Shown here: piece after piece, positions 23,890-34,559 of the stretch
How positions within the stretch are numbered: position 1 is the first letter of the stretch
Layout: each line of letters opens with the position of its first letter
Source of the DNA: Lactifluus volemus
Lineage: Eukaryota; Basidiomycota; Agaricomycetes; Russulales; Russulaceae
Reading direction: 5' to 3'
Assembly (NCBI GenBank): GCA_022376515.1
Contig: WTXI01000277.1
Span: 1 to 47,705, forward strand
Length of the DNA: 47,705 nucleotides
Made by a program: the position numbers and the translations under genes
Notes under the pieces: generated by a model
Database searches by the model: none
What the model was told of the DNA's origin: nothing
Seen by the model: only the letters and a program-made list of their open reading frames with translations

Positions 23890-24480
23890 ATGGAGTACAA
23901 CCTATGTGCGGTACAGAATCGACAGAGCGTATCGTGTAGGGGTCAGTGCGACAACCGCAATTTTATTTGGACGACTCGACGACGACATCAGGAATTAACA
24001 AACGAGTGGCTAGAGAAACGGAAGGTAAGGGTGACCGCAGAAGAAATGAGTGATGGCACCACGCACCTAGCGCTCCTCTTCTTCCCGCCCTTCCGCAGAG
24101 CCAATCCTTACTCTTCTAAAGGCTTATGAAACGCACCATGTGGCTCCCATGTTTCTGAGAACACATCTTCGTTGAGACATCAGTGAACGAAGTGCTCGGA
24201 GCTTAGAAAGTCAAAATTTACGGCCCAGTCGGGCCCATACATCAAAAATGAGAGCTGTCTCGGACAGCAAGCAGACTGTAAGCAGCTAGCCATGCGGACA
24301 GGATTGCCGTCAGAGATGTATGCGGATAGTTTGATGGACATGTCACCTGCAATCTTGAGGCCTGTAGGACACGAGCCAACGAACCGGAGGGGATGGAGGC
24401 CAACTTGAACGGGAAAGTGGATCACGTGTATGCACGTTGACACGTTACATTGAGAACCGATCGCAGTCGCGATTCGCGAA
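23890..24480. repeat. Dispersed intergenic module after NLR2
   Basis: This is related to 10800-11340 and 37330-37980, with AACAAACGAGTGGCTAGAG near 23998 and CACCACGCACCTAGCG near 24058. The minus-strand ORF at 24180-24443 contains GDMSIKLSAYISDGNPVRM, which resembles the peptide read from 11058-11336. Whether this was ever a gene is open. Confidence 0.4.
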
Positions 24481-24539
24481 ATAGGGTGGTACGTATTTTA
24501 CTGTGAATACAGTACTGTAATGAAATCTCTTATTGGTCC

Positions 24540-26830
24540 TCAGGTGGGAAAGAGAGACGAAACAGGAACGCAAAACTGCTGAGTTGTTTGGTCACGCTGA
24601 GCGATGTTCACTCGTCACACGCCACCCATCCCGCCCTACGTTGCATGCACGCATATATACGCACACGCATTCATTTCCTGTCCTCGAAGAAGATGCTATC
24701 ACCGCTATATATGGCCTTTGTGAAGACCATCATCCAGATGTTCGTCGCTCACCACACGCTATCTATCCAATCCCAGGAAGAAAACCTGATTTCCCTCTCC
24801 CCGCTTTATCTCCTAGATGGGGATTGAAGGATACAAAGCTACTGTTCGAATGTCAGAGGAGCAGCCTAGATGGGTAGAGAGGAACGTGGACGGCTTGGTG
24901 CAGTTACTTCAGAGCGGTGAGTGCCACATTTTCCGAGCTTTCTTTTCCCTCCCGCCCACGGAAAAAGAATTGCATCTTAATTCATCGACGGTTTCCTCTA
25001 ACCTCCTTTTTTTTTTTTCCCTTCCTGCACCTCGAATTGGACTCCAAGACTACGCTCAGCGTTCTTGGTGATCAAATTGTTCCTCCAGACAAACCCATGG
25101 AAGACGAGGTCAAGGTCACCCGGGAACGCTAGTCGTGGCATTCCTTGCGGAAGAGGCGCGGAGGCCCCTCCTGACCAAGCTGCAAGGTCAAGGGGACAGC
25201 TGCGTGGAGTAAGAACAAGCGCTGATAGACACCCTCCTCAAGGTGAGAGAGATCCGTCGTTCCTGATCAACTCGCTTCGCGCTGACAAGAGAGATACGGG
25301 GGTTTCGCGCAGTCGATGTCCAATTTTGGTGGTGCCGACGTCTCGAAGATTACATTTCAGTGTTACTACCCTCCCTTAAAAGGCCGGTCGACTCGACGCG
25401 GCAACGAACTACTGCAAGTGTTATTTACGCAGGCTATGTCTTCGCTCAGGGAGGACCTCGCGCCGAGGCGGATCCCTGCGAGCCTTGGAGCGGACTCGCG
25501 TCTACTTCGAACTATGCGACGTGATGTACGCACTCCTGGGCGAGCTCAGGAAATCCAAAAGAGAAATAGAAGAGGTGAGCTAATTGCTTGGGATTGCTCC
25601 CAAGCTTTCCGCTGGGGCCCCCTCCATTTCTAGTACATGCATGTAGCTACTTAAGGAAATATGAAATATGGAGTAATCAAAGTCTAACCTGCTCCATCGA
25701 CATCAGGCAAAATAAGGGCGAAGTGAGAGGTCCACCTGACAGTGAAAAGGGGGTGTTGGACCCTGTCCAGCTGTTGCGCATCTACTTCACACCGTCTCTC
25801 ATGAGGAAATTCACTCTCGGGCGACTATCTGAAGACGCGCGATTGTTCTTCATCGTCCATCTCGCGCAAGCTCTCGTCTTGCAGCCACCAAAAGAGTCCA
25901 GAGTCTGCTGAACTCGCCTCGGTGCGGTGTCAGGTCGTGGAAGCGTTGGCCGCCGTCCCTCCGGTACGTTGGTCCGACATAGCGGCCACCACCTCTCACT
26001 TCTTTCTTTTGCGATGCAGTTTCTTATCCAAATAGCCCCGTCAGACGTGCAAGCGTGGCGGCCAGCAGGTTGGTGGACAGTGACCTGACAAGAAAATACA
26101 CAGACGTGAACTTTTCTTTTTCTTTTCTTTTCCTTGGTCACCAGAGGAAGGAAAAGCAAATCGAAATCCCCTCCACTCGGCTCGGGTTGAGATCGCTCAG
26201 CTCGCTGATGAAAAGCAGAACCCAGAGTCCAAACGGGTAGGGGATCTCAGCATGGTCAGCTGTTTTCTTTTTTGTCCTGGCCTCGCTCACCAGTTGCTTG
26301 CTGTTCGCCTTGCTAGTCGTTGACCCACCCAGTCCGTCCACGCTTCCTGTAAAAACATTGCCTTCGCCACTCCCAGTTCCAGAAATCCACCTCCCTGCTG
26401 ACGTAATTCTGAATAAATGAAATGTTGAGGAAAAGGAATCAACTGTACCGCAAGAACGGGAGGGAGCGCAGAGGCTATCTATCAACGGACAACATGCACG
26501 GCAACGACGTCGGCGCAGGGACTCCTCTTTGCATTCTGCGGGCTCGGGTGCGTCTAGCCCCGGAAGCGGAGCGGAAGACGGCCTTCAGACGAAGCGGCTG
26601 AGGACGACCACTGACAACGTCACTGTTACTGGGAAATGTGCAACGTCTTTCACCAGGGCCGCGCGGTCGACAGGCATCGAACTCAAAGCCCTCATCGGCG
26701 CTCCAAGCTCAGTCCTCGGATTCGCCAAGGTGAGGGATCCCCCGAATTTTCGCTAGGGCTCAATATCAAAGGGGCTGCGGGGTTGCATTCACGTTCTCTG
26801 CTTGAAAGGATACAGGGGAATGGGACGTAG
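24540..26830 (+). pseudogene. API5-like gene, divergent copy (P4)
   Basis: This API5-like copy lies before NLR3. It keeps IYGLCEDHHPD near 24697-24738, then a spliced-looking continuation IEGYKATVRMSEEQPRWVER near 24820-24880. The following QLLQS is cut by a GTGAGT donor. The exon near 25035 (LELDSKTTLSVLGDQIVPPD) has lost its 5' part with the acceptor. Unlike the other copies it retains, near 25499-25575, a stretch with YFELCDVMYALLGELRKSKR followed by a GTGAGC donor and a ~150 bp intron-like segment ending CATCAG near 25706. The tail ends at the TAG at 26828-26830, with IKGAAGLHSRSLLERI just before it. The best guide to the ancestral gene, but still frame-broken. Confidence 0.6.
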
Positions 26831-27809
26831 GATTCGTTAATGATTCGTTCAGGGTCCTACTGGGGAGCACATCGTCATCGTGTACGAGTTGGCTGTCATG
26901 CGCCGATTGCATTCATATCTCTTGCCTTTTATTCCTTTCTGTGTGCCTTCTGCTGCTTGTATACCACGATTTGTCAACAATTGGTTGAGATGTCGCTTCA
27001 ACCTCGCAATGTCGCGGGTGTGCGAGTCGGTTGTGCATATATCTAAATTTCAAACCCACGACCCGAATAAGCCTGAGCTTACGAGCTTACACCATTGCGT
27101 TCTGTTGGCTACTAGTACTAGTACGCACGTTTACGAATGTCATCATCCTCCACAGACAAAGTCCCGTGTAATGGAGATAGCCACGGTAATGACTCAGAGT
27201 CGGGTATTGCATTCGTGGTAATCTCTTTTGTTTTTGTTGAAGCTTATCTTGTGAAAAGTTTCTTCTAAACTTACCTTGGGAGATTTTCCAATCAGCGCTC
27301 CCTAATCGAATAACTCTGGTCTGCAATGTCCAGAATTTCCGCGCTACATTGACAAACGACCTAGATTTCCGCTCAATATCAGAAGAACAGGCTTGCACCT
27401 ACGTCGGAGGCCGGGAAGACAGTAGACAAAAACAGAGTCGATAGACCTTGAGAGGGTTCCCATTTTTTAGTTCCCCCACAGAACTAGTAGTACTGTATCA
27501 CCACCGGCCATATCACCAGCGCCTTTTTTCTGACCGTTGTTTGGTTGTTTGTTCCCAACACGAAGCGCCCGTGGCCATTGCACGCGAGTGGTTACCTCAA
27601 TCTCAACTTATCACTTCGATCTACGATGTCTCTCGCACAACCAAACTTGTTAGTCAAGGTCTCTCACACCCGGTGTCCCCCGATGTTAACCATTACTGCA
27701 GCCCAGATCCTCAAATATCCGGAATCGAGTACATCACTTACTTCCATTTCGATTTCTGCTCACAAACCTACCTTTGATCAGCGATCAAGTCAGCAAAACA
27801 CCACCGAAC
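26831..27809 (+). promoter_or_regulatory. Conserved 5' flank of NLR3
   Basis: This is homologous to the flanks of NLR1 and NLR2 but more diverged. Shared elements are ATTGGTTGAGAT near 26981, GTTGTGCATATATC near 27030, CATTGACAAACGACCTAGATTTCC near 27348 and the CTGACCGTTGTTTGGTTG element near 27531. The conserved alternative ATG at 27626 is out of frame with the C2 domain because of a 5-nt loss near 27753. This argues that translation starts at 27810. Confidence 0.4.
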
Positions 27810-30800
27810 ATGCTCCAGCTCGAAGTTACTGGTATGTATTTATAGTGATGCTGCTCTGATAAGTACTGAATTCTATCCTTTGTCAGTCCTCCGGGCACAC
27901 AATCTCCCTCCTCTGAAATCCCTCCCGGGGAAAGAGAGACGGTTTTACGTTACTGTGACCAACGGGGAGAAAACATGGGTGACACGATCTATACAAAGCG
28001 TGGCTCAGCACGTCGAATGGAACGAGAAAGTCGACACATTGTGAGAAGTGTCGTATGCGTTTCGACGTCCAACTGACTCCGGTGCAGTGCCATACCACCG
28101 CTCTCTCGGATTGAAGTATCTCTTTATGCAAAGAGGACCATGCGGAAAGATATGCTTCTCGGGCAGGAGGAGATAATCTGTGATGCCCGACGCGGTTCGT
28201 CTATTTCTTCGAATCCATACTGATGCGTCTTGCTGAGCCTCCTACATGTAGAACATGATATTGCTCTCAGAAGCGCTGATGGAGCTAGTAGAAACTCAAC
28301 GAAGCCGGATACACTCTTGACGATCACCGTATCTACGAAAGCGAGTTCCTCTCTAACTACGGCAGTCAATACATCGAATCTTGTGACAACAGGGTTGGGC
28401 GATTCGCTTGCTGAAACAGGTGTTGTACGTCCTACTATCAAATTCAATTATGAAACCGGCAACCCACGTCAGTTGCCGCCTCCCTATCACTTTTTTTCAG
28501 GAGCATGATATTCCAGTTCCCTTTGAGGGCGACACCCCTGTGAGACCGGTAGTAGACAGCCAGGCAGAGATATCACGTACTCTTGGTCGTGCTGAGGAAG
28601 CCACGGAAGCTATGGGTACGATCAAAGAATGGAAGACAGCCATTGGTATTCTCAAGCAAGTGATGGACACTGTCGACCCAATCGCTGATGTATGACTAAC
28701 ATCCTCATGGGTTTTGCGTATCCCTTGCTAAACTAACTTCTTCTGTTTAGTTATTCCCCCATGCTAAGTTAGCATGGAAATTGCTGTCAAAGATTCCGGA
28801 GGTTTGTCCCCGTGCTCTGTCGGAGGATATCCGTAGTTCAGCATTTGTTTTCACCTTCTGTCAGACTTTTTTACTCCAGTTGAAGCGTGATGACAACGTC
28901 AGAACACTACTTCAGGCAATTCTGGATGCGTTTGACTTTGTGAAGAAGGCGGACGTTTTGAGGAACATGGACCCAGAATCTACGCAACCGAAGATCCTGG
29001 ATGAGATGCTGGAGTGTGTCTCGGAATGTGCTAAATTCATCATATCCTACGCAAAGGATGTGCAAGTTGGTAAGTCGTCTTGGCCTCTCTGTGGTGATTC
29101 ATTATAATAAAGATTCGATTTAGGAAAGCGGACTTTGAAGAATGTGGTTCGCCAGGTTGACGAGAAAATTGACGAGTACCGCACGAACCTCGCACGGCTG
29201 CGAGATAATTTCCTCGCGGGTGCTGCTGTTATCACCGGGGGTGCTGTGTTGGCACTGCTGGAATCTGGTGCGTAGTCTTTATGTTCATTGATCGTCGATT
29301 CAGCTGAAGTGAGGCAAAAAGAATTGGACGCAAAAATCAAAGAATTGCCGTATAAAGGAGGCTGGCGATTTGGCGATGACAGGCGCTGTCTTCCGGGCAC
29401 ACGAGAAGACTTCTTGGACCATATCATCAACTGGGTCGAGGATCGAGAATCTCAACGCGGGCTCGTGCTTCTAGGCCAGGCCGGCACAGGCAAGTCATCG
29501 ATTGCACATGAAGTCGCCCGTCGGTTAGAAAACAAGCATCTCGGCTCTTACTTTGCTTTTCTACGGAAGGAGGGCTCCAAGGACGAGGCTCACCAGCTGT
29601 TCACGACACTTGCTCGCGATCTCTCCAATCGCTATCCTCCATTCAAACTCGCCCTCGGGAGGGTGCTCAAGAATGATCCATCTCTTTGTAATAATCGACA
29701 CTATCGTACGCTTTTCGAACGCCTCCTTCTTGAACCTGTCAAGAACCTTCAGCTTGGGGATCCAATCCTTATTGTGATCGACGCATTGGATGAGAGCGGT
29801 GACGCAACTGGCCAAAAGGGATTACACAAATTTCTTGCTGAACATCTGTTCGAGTTGCCTTCGAACTTTCGCGTCCTCATCACGTCGAGGCCGGAAAATA
29901 GAATCGAACATGTATTTGGTGATACGCTTTCCATGCGCACCCTCTACATGGACGATCATAAACTGGCTTCCAAGACGGAGCAAGATATTCGCTTATATCT
30001 CGAGAACGAGCTCCCCTTGGATTTGTTCAAACGACATGGTATCAAACTCGCGAAGGCGGCAGAAGGGTTGTTTCAATGGGCAGCCGTTGCATGCGGGTTG
30101 ATAAACAATCCTCCTCCTAGCTTTGGATTTAACAGGAAAAAGGTGATACAGCGTCTGTTGGGACACTCACGAGGTCGCGATGGACGGGATCCGTTGGACC
30201 AGCTTTACAGAGAAGTTCTGGAAGGATACTTCGAACCGGTTGAGGCACGGACTCTATTTCGGTCTGTGATGGGACAACTTTTCGCTGCGATGATACCGCT
30301 TTCCATCCGTTCATTGACTATTCTGCGACAACATGCACCCAAGGATGACCTCGAGGATCCTGATCCCGAGGACTCTGATCCAGACGATTCTGATCCTGAG
30401 GATTCTGATTGCGTTGCTGAGATGCTCCGTCACCTAGGCTCACTGCTCAGTAACGTGACCTCATCCGACGACACCCTCCCGATCGTTCCTCTCCATACCT
30501 CATTTCGTGACTTCCTTGCCAATGAGAGGAGTGGGACATATCATATCGACCTTGGCAGGGCTCACCGTCAGCTGGCACATTCCTGTCTTGGATTAATGCT
30601 CACTAACCTTAAATTCAACATTTGCAAACTGGAATCGTCATACCTTGCCAACAGGGACGTGCCAGATCTCGAATCTCGAATTTCCAAATATATTCCACCT
30701 GCTCTATCATATGCGTGCGTTTTCTGGGGAGATCATTTAGAACGCCTTGGTATCGAACAGGACCTCTTTCCGATACTTCGATCGCTGTTCGAGACAAGAT

Positions 30801-33324
30801 TCCTTTTTTGGCTGGAAGTGCTTAGCATCAAGAACAGTGTCAGTCTTGCATCACGAGCATTGGGATCTCTGAACACATGGTTGCGGTCTGATCAGCAGAA
30901 AGTAGGTGGCTCTTATCATGTTATACCTCATGTAGTAACTATTGGGTACAGCAATCATTCCAACCAGTGGTTGAGAATCTGGTCACCTTTGTGGATGATG
31001 CGTTCGCTTTCGTGCGGTATTTCGGGATGGCGATATCAAGAAGCGTCCCGCATATATATATATCTGCTCTCCCTTTTGCGCCATCCTCTTCCCCCATCGT
31101 CGAGCGCCATCTTCACCAATTCCCCCACACATTGTTTTTGAAGCGAGGACAATTGTCTGATTGGCCAGCATTGGAAATGACAATTCAAGCACATGACGGA
31201 GTCGTCGAGTCTGTTGTATTCTCACCAGATGGGCAGCGGATCGCATCAGCCTCGCGGGATTGCACGATTCGGGTATGGGATGCTACAACAGGGGAAATTG
31301 TAGCGGGGCCTTTTACTGGACACAGCAAAGATGTGTTCTCTGTCGCATTTTCGCCTGACGGGAACCGCATCGCCTCGGCCTCGGAGGACTGCACGATTCG
31401 GGTGTGGGATGCTGCAACAGGAGAGGTCGTAGCGGGACCATTTACTGGACACACGGGTTGGATTAGATGCGTGGAGTTCTCACCGAACGGGAAACACATC
31501 GCCTCTGCCTCCGACGATCGCACTATCCGTGTTTGGGATGCCGCAACTGGAGAGGTCGTATCAGGCCCGCTTATTGGACACATCCACCGGGTCAACTGTG
31601 TTACATTCTCAACAGATGGGCAACGTATCGCCTCTGCCTCTAAAGATTGCACGATACGCATATGGGATGCTGCAACCGGAGAGGTCGTAGCGGGCCCCTT
31701 TACTGGACACACTGACCAGGTTGGGTGTATTGTATTCTCACCGGATGGGAAGCACATCGCTTCGGCCTCTGATGATCGCACGATTCGTATGTGGGATTCC
31801 GCAACAGGAGAGGTCTTAGCGGACCCATTTACTGGACACACCGGTCCTATCTACTCTATTGCATTCTCGCCGGACGGGAAAGGCATCACCTCAGGCTCGC
31901 TCGATCACACGATTTGCGTGTGGGACTCGGCAACAGGGCAGATTGTAGCAGGCCCGTTTACTGGACATGCTGACTCGATATTTTCTATTGCACTCTCACC
32001 GGACGGGCAGCGCATTGCCTCGGCCTCGTGCGATTACACAGTTCGCGTATGGGATCCCAAAAAAGGAGAGGGAAGGTCTTCATTTATTGGACATACCCGA
32101 TTGATATTTTCTGTTGCAATCTCACCGGATGGGCAACGGATAGCCTCCGCCTCTGCAGATTGCACGGTTTGTGTGTGGAATGCCGCAACAGGAGAGCTCA
32201 CAGCAGGCCCATTTACTGGTCACACCAATTGGGTCATTTCTGTTGCTTTCTCGCCTGAAGGGCAGCGGGTCGCCTCGGCCTCGCGAGATCGCACGATTCG
32301 CGTATGGGATACTGCGACAGGAAATATTGTAGCGGGCCCATTTACCGGACATACCGATATCATCTTCTCTGTTGCATTCTCGCCGGACGGACAACGCATT
32401 GCGTCGGCCTCGAACGATCGCACGGTTCGGGTGTGGGATGCCATAACGGGAGAGGTTGTAGCGGGCCCGTTTACTGGACACACTGAGGCTGTCTTCTCTG
32501 TTGCATTCTCACCAGACGGGAAACGCATCGCGTCTTCCTCGAGTGACTGCACGATTCGCGTATGGAATGCCACGACAGGAGAGGTCGTAGGGGGCCCGTT
32601 TACTGGTCACACTGGAGGGATCCAATCTATTGCATTTTCACCAGACGGGCAGCGACTTGCCTCAGCCTCGTTCGATTGTACGATTCGTGTGTGGGATTCT
32701 ATGTCAGGACGAGTACTAGTAGGCCCATTTACTGGACACGCCGATTTCGTTAGGTCTGTTGCATTTTCACCGAACGGGCTGCGCATTGCGTCTGCCTCGG
32801 ATGATTGCACGATTCGCTTGTGGGATTCTGCAACAGGGGTGGCCATAGTGGGCCCATTTATTGGACACACTGAAGGGGTCCGCTTCGCCGCATTCTCACC
32901 AGACGGGCAGCGGGTCGTTTCGGCCTCGGATGATCGCACGATTCGTATGTGGGATGCCACAACAGAACAAGATGTTGTGAGATCGTCTCCAGGACTCTCT
33001 CAATCGACCAACTCTGGTGCGTCCACTCTGATTGGGCAGCCTATCACCTCGACCTTACGAGGTCACACGATTCATGCAGGGAAGCTCAGAGCAGAAGATG
33101 ATAAGAAAGACCACTTTATGGACAATTTCCCGGTCCATAGTGATGGATGGATGTATGGGGAAAATGAAGAACTCGTTTTGTGGATTCCTTCCATTCACCG
33201 GCCATACCTTCACAAAGCTAACACGGTCTGGATTGCGGGCAAAGACAGAACCGATGTAGATTTCTCAAAATTTGTTCATGGATTAGATTGGGTTACCGTA
33301 TATGATCGCGGTTCATCTACCTAA
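27810..33324 (+). CDS. C2-NACHT-WD40 NLR-like receptor, essentially intact (NLR3)
   Basis: Probable cytosolic STAND NTPase receptor of about 1,680 residues. Exons by splice signals and frame: 27810-27831, 27887-28040, 28088-28194, 28252 to about 28465, about 28501-28689, 28751-28801, 28865-29069, 29124-29267, 29304-30901 and 30952-33324. Residues ~1-165 are a C2 domain (LPPLKSLPGKERR, MRKDMLLGQEE). Residues ~165-362 are a helical linker (KIDEYRTNLARLRDNFLAG). NACHT begins after the fungal signature RRCLPGTREDFL, with Walker A LGQAGTGKSS near residue 420 and Walker B LIVIDALDES near 517. An acidic PEDSD tract and the LHTSFRDFLANERSG and FNICKLESSY...DVPDL motifs follow. Fourteen WD40 blades span ~978-1567, then the tail with HRPYLHKANTVWIAGK. 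The junction near 28465-28555 is uncertain; a GTCAGT donor with acceptor ATTCCAG at 28516 would keep the frame. Confidence 0.88.
30343..30410 (+). repeat. Acidic PEDSD micro-repeat in NLR3
   Basis: A 15-nt repeat encodes (D/E)DSDP-type units: the protein reads DDLEDPDPEDSDPDDSDPED followed by SDCV. The equivalent tracts in NLR1 (7157-7211), NLR2 (20252-20318) and NLR4 (42841-42891) have different lengths. It sits after the NACHT core and before the LHTSFRDFL motif. Confidence 0.8.
31189..32970 (+). repeat. WD40 repeat array of NLR3, 14 blades
   Basis: Fourteen repeats of about 43 residues are counted from their WD/WN dipeptides, enough for two seven-bladed propellers. The consensus is [20 protein letters not shown], then [20 protein letters not shown]. 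Blade 7 is atypical (VRVWDPKKGEGRSSFIGH), at the exact midpoint. The blades differ mostly just after GHT and around the SxD position, the exposed edges in this fold. Confidence 0.92.
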
Positions 33325-33489
33325 TGTCGCATTTAGCAACCAAACCTCGATTAGGTATCTTTCTTGCAACAGAATTAGTACCAGTATTCTTATTATAAAG
33401 CGGTGAAATGTATCATTTTTATTGGCTTTTCACATGGCTCCTCGGACCGAGACGAATCTCATATCAGCCTGGTTCAATTTGTTTCTCTT

Positions 33490-33860
33490 GCTCAGGCTCC
33501 CTCCTTCGCCCCGAAATCGCCGAGGCCATCGATTGTTTCGTCAGAAACCTCTAAAATGGCAGTGATGGGTCTATACCGCAGATTAATACTTATCTCAACG
33601 TCCGCTAGCTGGCCAATGACCCACACCTGTCCACTCCCAAGCCCTGGATCTGGTCTGAACCCTGCATTGGAGAAAACCTGGTGAGAAAGGTTCAATCTTT
33701 ACCCATCTTTTGTATATGGATTATCAGAAGGCTGAACTAGGTGTTGCATATGCCAAGTAGCTGCGTGGCTACCTAGCGGGCCGCAAGTGCCTGCACCTCC
33801 AACAGGTGTTCTTGATGCTAGCGATAGAATCAGTACGTTGAAGGACGCCAAGTGTCAGTG
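33490..33860 (-). pseudogene. Minus-strand coding remnant downstream of NLR3, unidentified
   Basis: A 67-codon ORF on the minus strand (33492-33695) contains GSGQVWVIGQLADVEISINL. The NLR4 counterpart (45950-46138) reads GSGQVWDIGQLADVGVSINL with further similarity (VSDET). Conservation in the same frame between two fairly diverged copies makes a real coding exon more likely here than after NLR1/NLR2. No family is recognised, and the upstream part (to about 33860) is frame-broken. Confidence 0.4.
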
Positions 33861-34440
33861 GCATGGAATACAATTTACGAGCGGTCTATAAGTCTGGGAA
33901 ACACAAAGCATGCACGGAAGGCACGGGTGCCAGTGACTGTAAAAGAAATGAAAGAGCGGTGGTGGCATTCACCTTTCCCTTCAACCCGTCCACAGAGTCT
34001 ATCCCTACTCCTTCTAAGTTATTTCTCGAGCGTGGCAAGATCCTCCCATGCTTCTGAAGTCACCTCTTCACTGAGGTATAGTAAACGAAAGTCTGCCATT
34101 ATTATTTAATAATCGGAGTTCAGCACAGCCATCAAAAATTATATCAGACAACAACCAGACGGGCGGTATGCGGCCGGTCTTGAGATGGCCAACGGCGATC
34201 TTGCGGTGATTTATGGTTGTGATAGACCTATACCCTTTCACACACTTGACAGTAGAACGGCTTTTTCAAACTCCGTAGTCAATTACTTTGCCTCGGAGTT
34301 TGAATAAGCCAACTTCTTCTTGCCAACTCCTGCCTGTTATGACAATAACACCAGCAGTCAGTGTCCGAGAATCCGAGTCATGCAACTCGGGAGCAGCGCC
34401 TCACCAATGTCATCTTTGCTTCTCCTTCTCTGTGGAATTA
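33860..34440. other. Intergenic region after NLR3, no supported gene
   Basis: The region is homologous to 46350-46900. It includes TTATTTCTCGAGCGTGGC near 34019, GAGGTATAGTAAACGAAAG near 34074, CGGCGGTATGCGGCCGG-type sequence near 34164 and AATAACACCAGCAGTCAGTGTCC near 34343. The two copies differ by several indels. I see no gene in it. Confidence 0.4.
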
Positions 34441-34444
34441 AACT

Positions 34445-34558
34445 ATGAAAAAGTCCTTGTTCGCTCTCCTATTCACTTCATTCATTATCCTAACGACCGG
34501 AGCGGAATTGGTCAACATACGTTCGGTGAGACTTGCGAGGACAAACGTTATTCGGTAA
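34445..34558 (+). CDS. Putative 37-aa secreted peptide or first exon, copy A
   Basis: A short ORF opens in the context AAACTATGAAAAAGTCC. The protein has a textbook signal-peptide shape: basic start MKKS, hydrophobic core LFALLFTSFIILTTGA, then a polar end (NIRSVRLARTNVIR). It is too short to identify. The copy at 46904-47017 keeps the full length, start and stop with four or five amino-acid changes and two silent ones. An internal GTGAGA donor near 34535 means it could instead be exon 1 of a longer secreted protein. A random conserved ORF cannot be excluded. Confidence 0.4.
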   Translation: MKKSLFALLFTSFIILTTGAELVNIRSVRLARTNVIR

Positions 34559-34559
34559 A

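Noticed and set aside
31185..31841. A 218-codon minus-strand ORF (and similar ones over all WD40 arrays)
   Set aside because: It is the antisense shadow of the WD40 repeats. Its repeating peptide ([11 protein letters not shown]...) is simply the reverse of the blade DNA.
31189..32970. Regularly spaced repeats of about 129 bp resembling a repeat-spacer array
   Set aside because: The repeats are in frame, encode WD40 blades and lie inside a long eukaryotic exon. They are not CRISPR.
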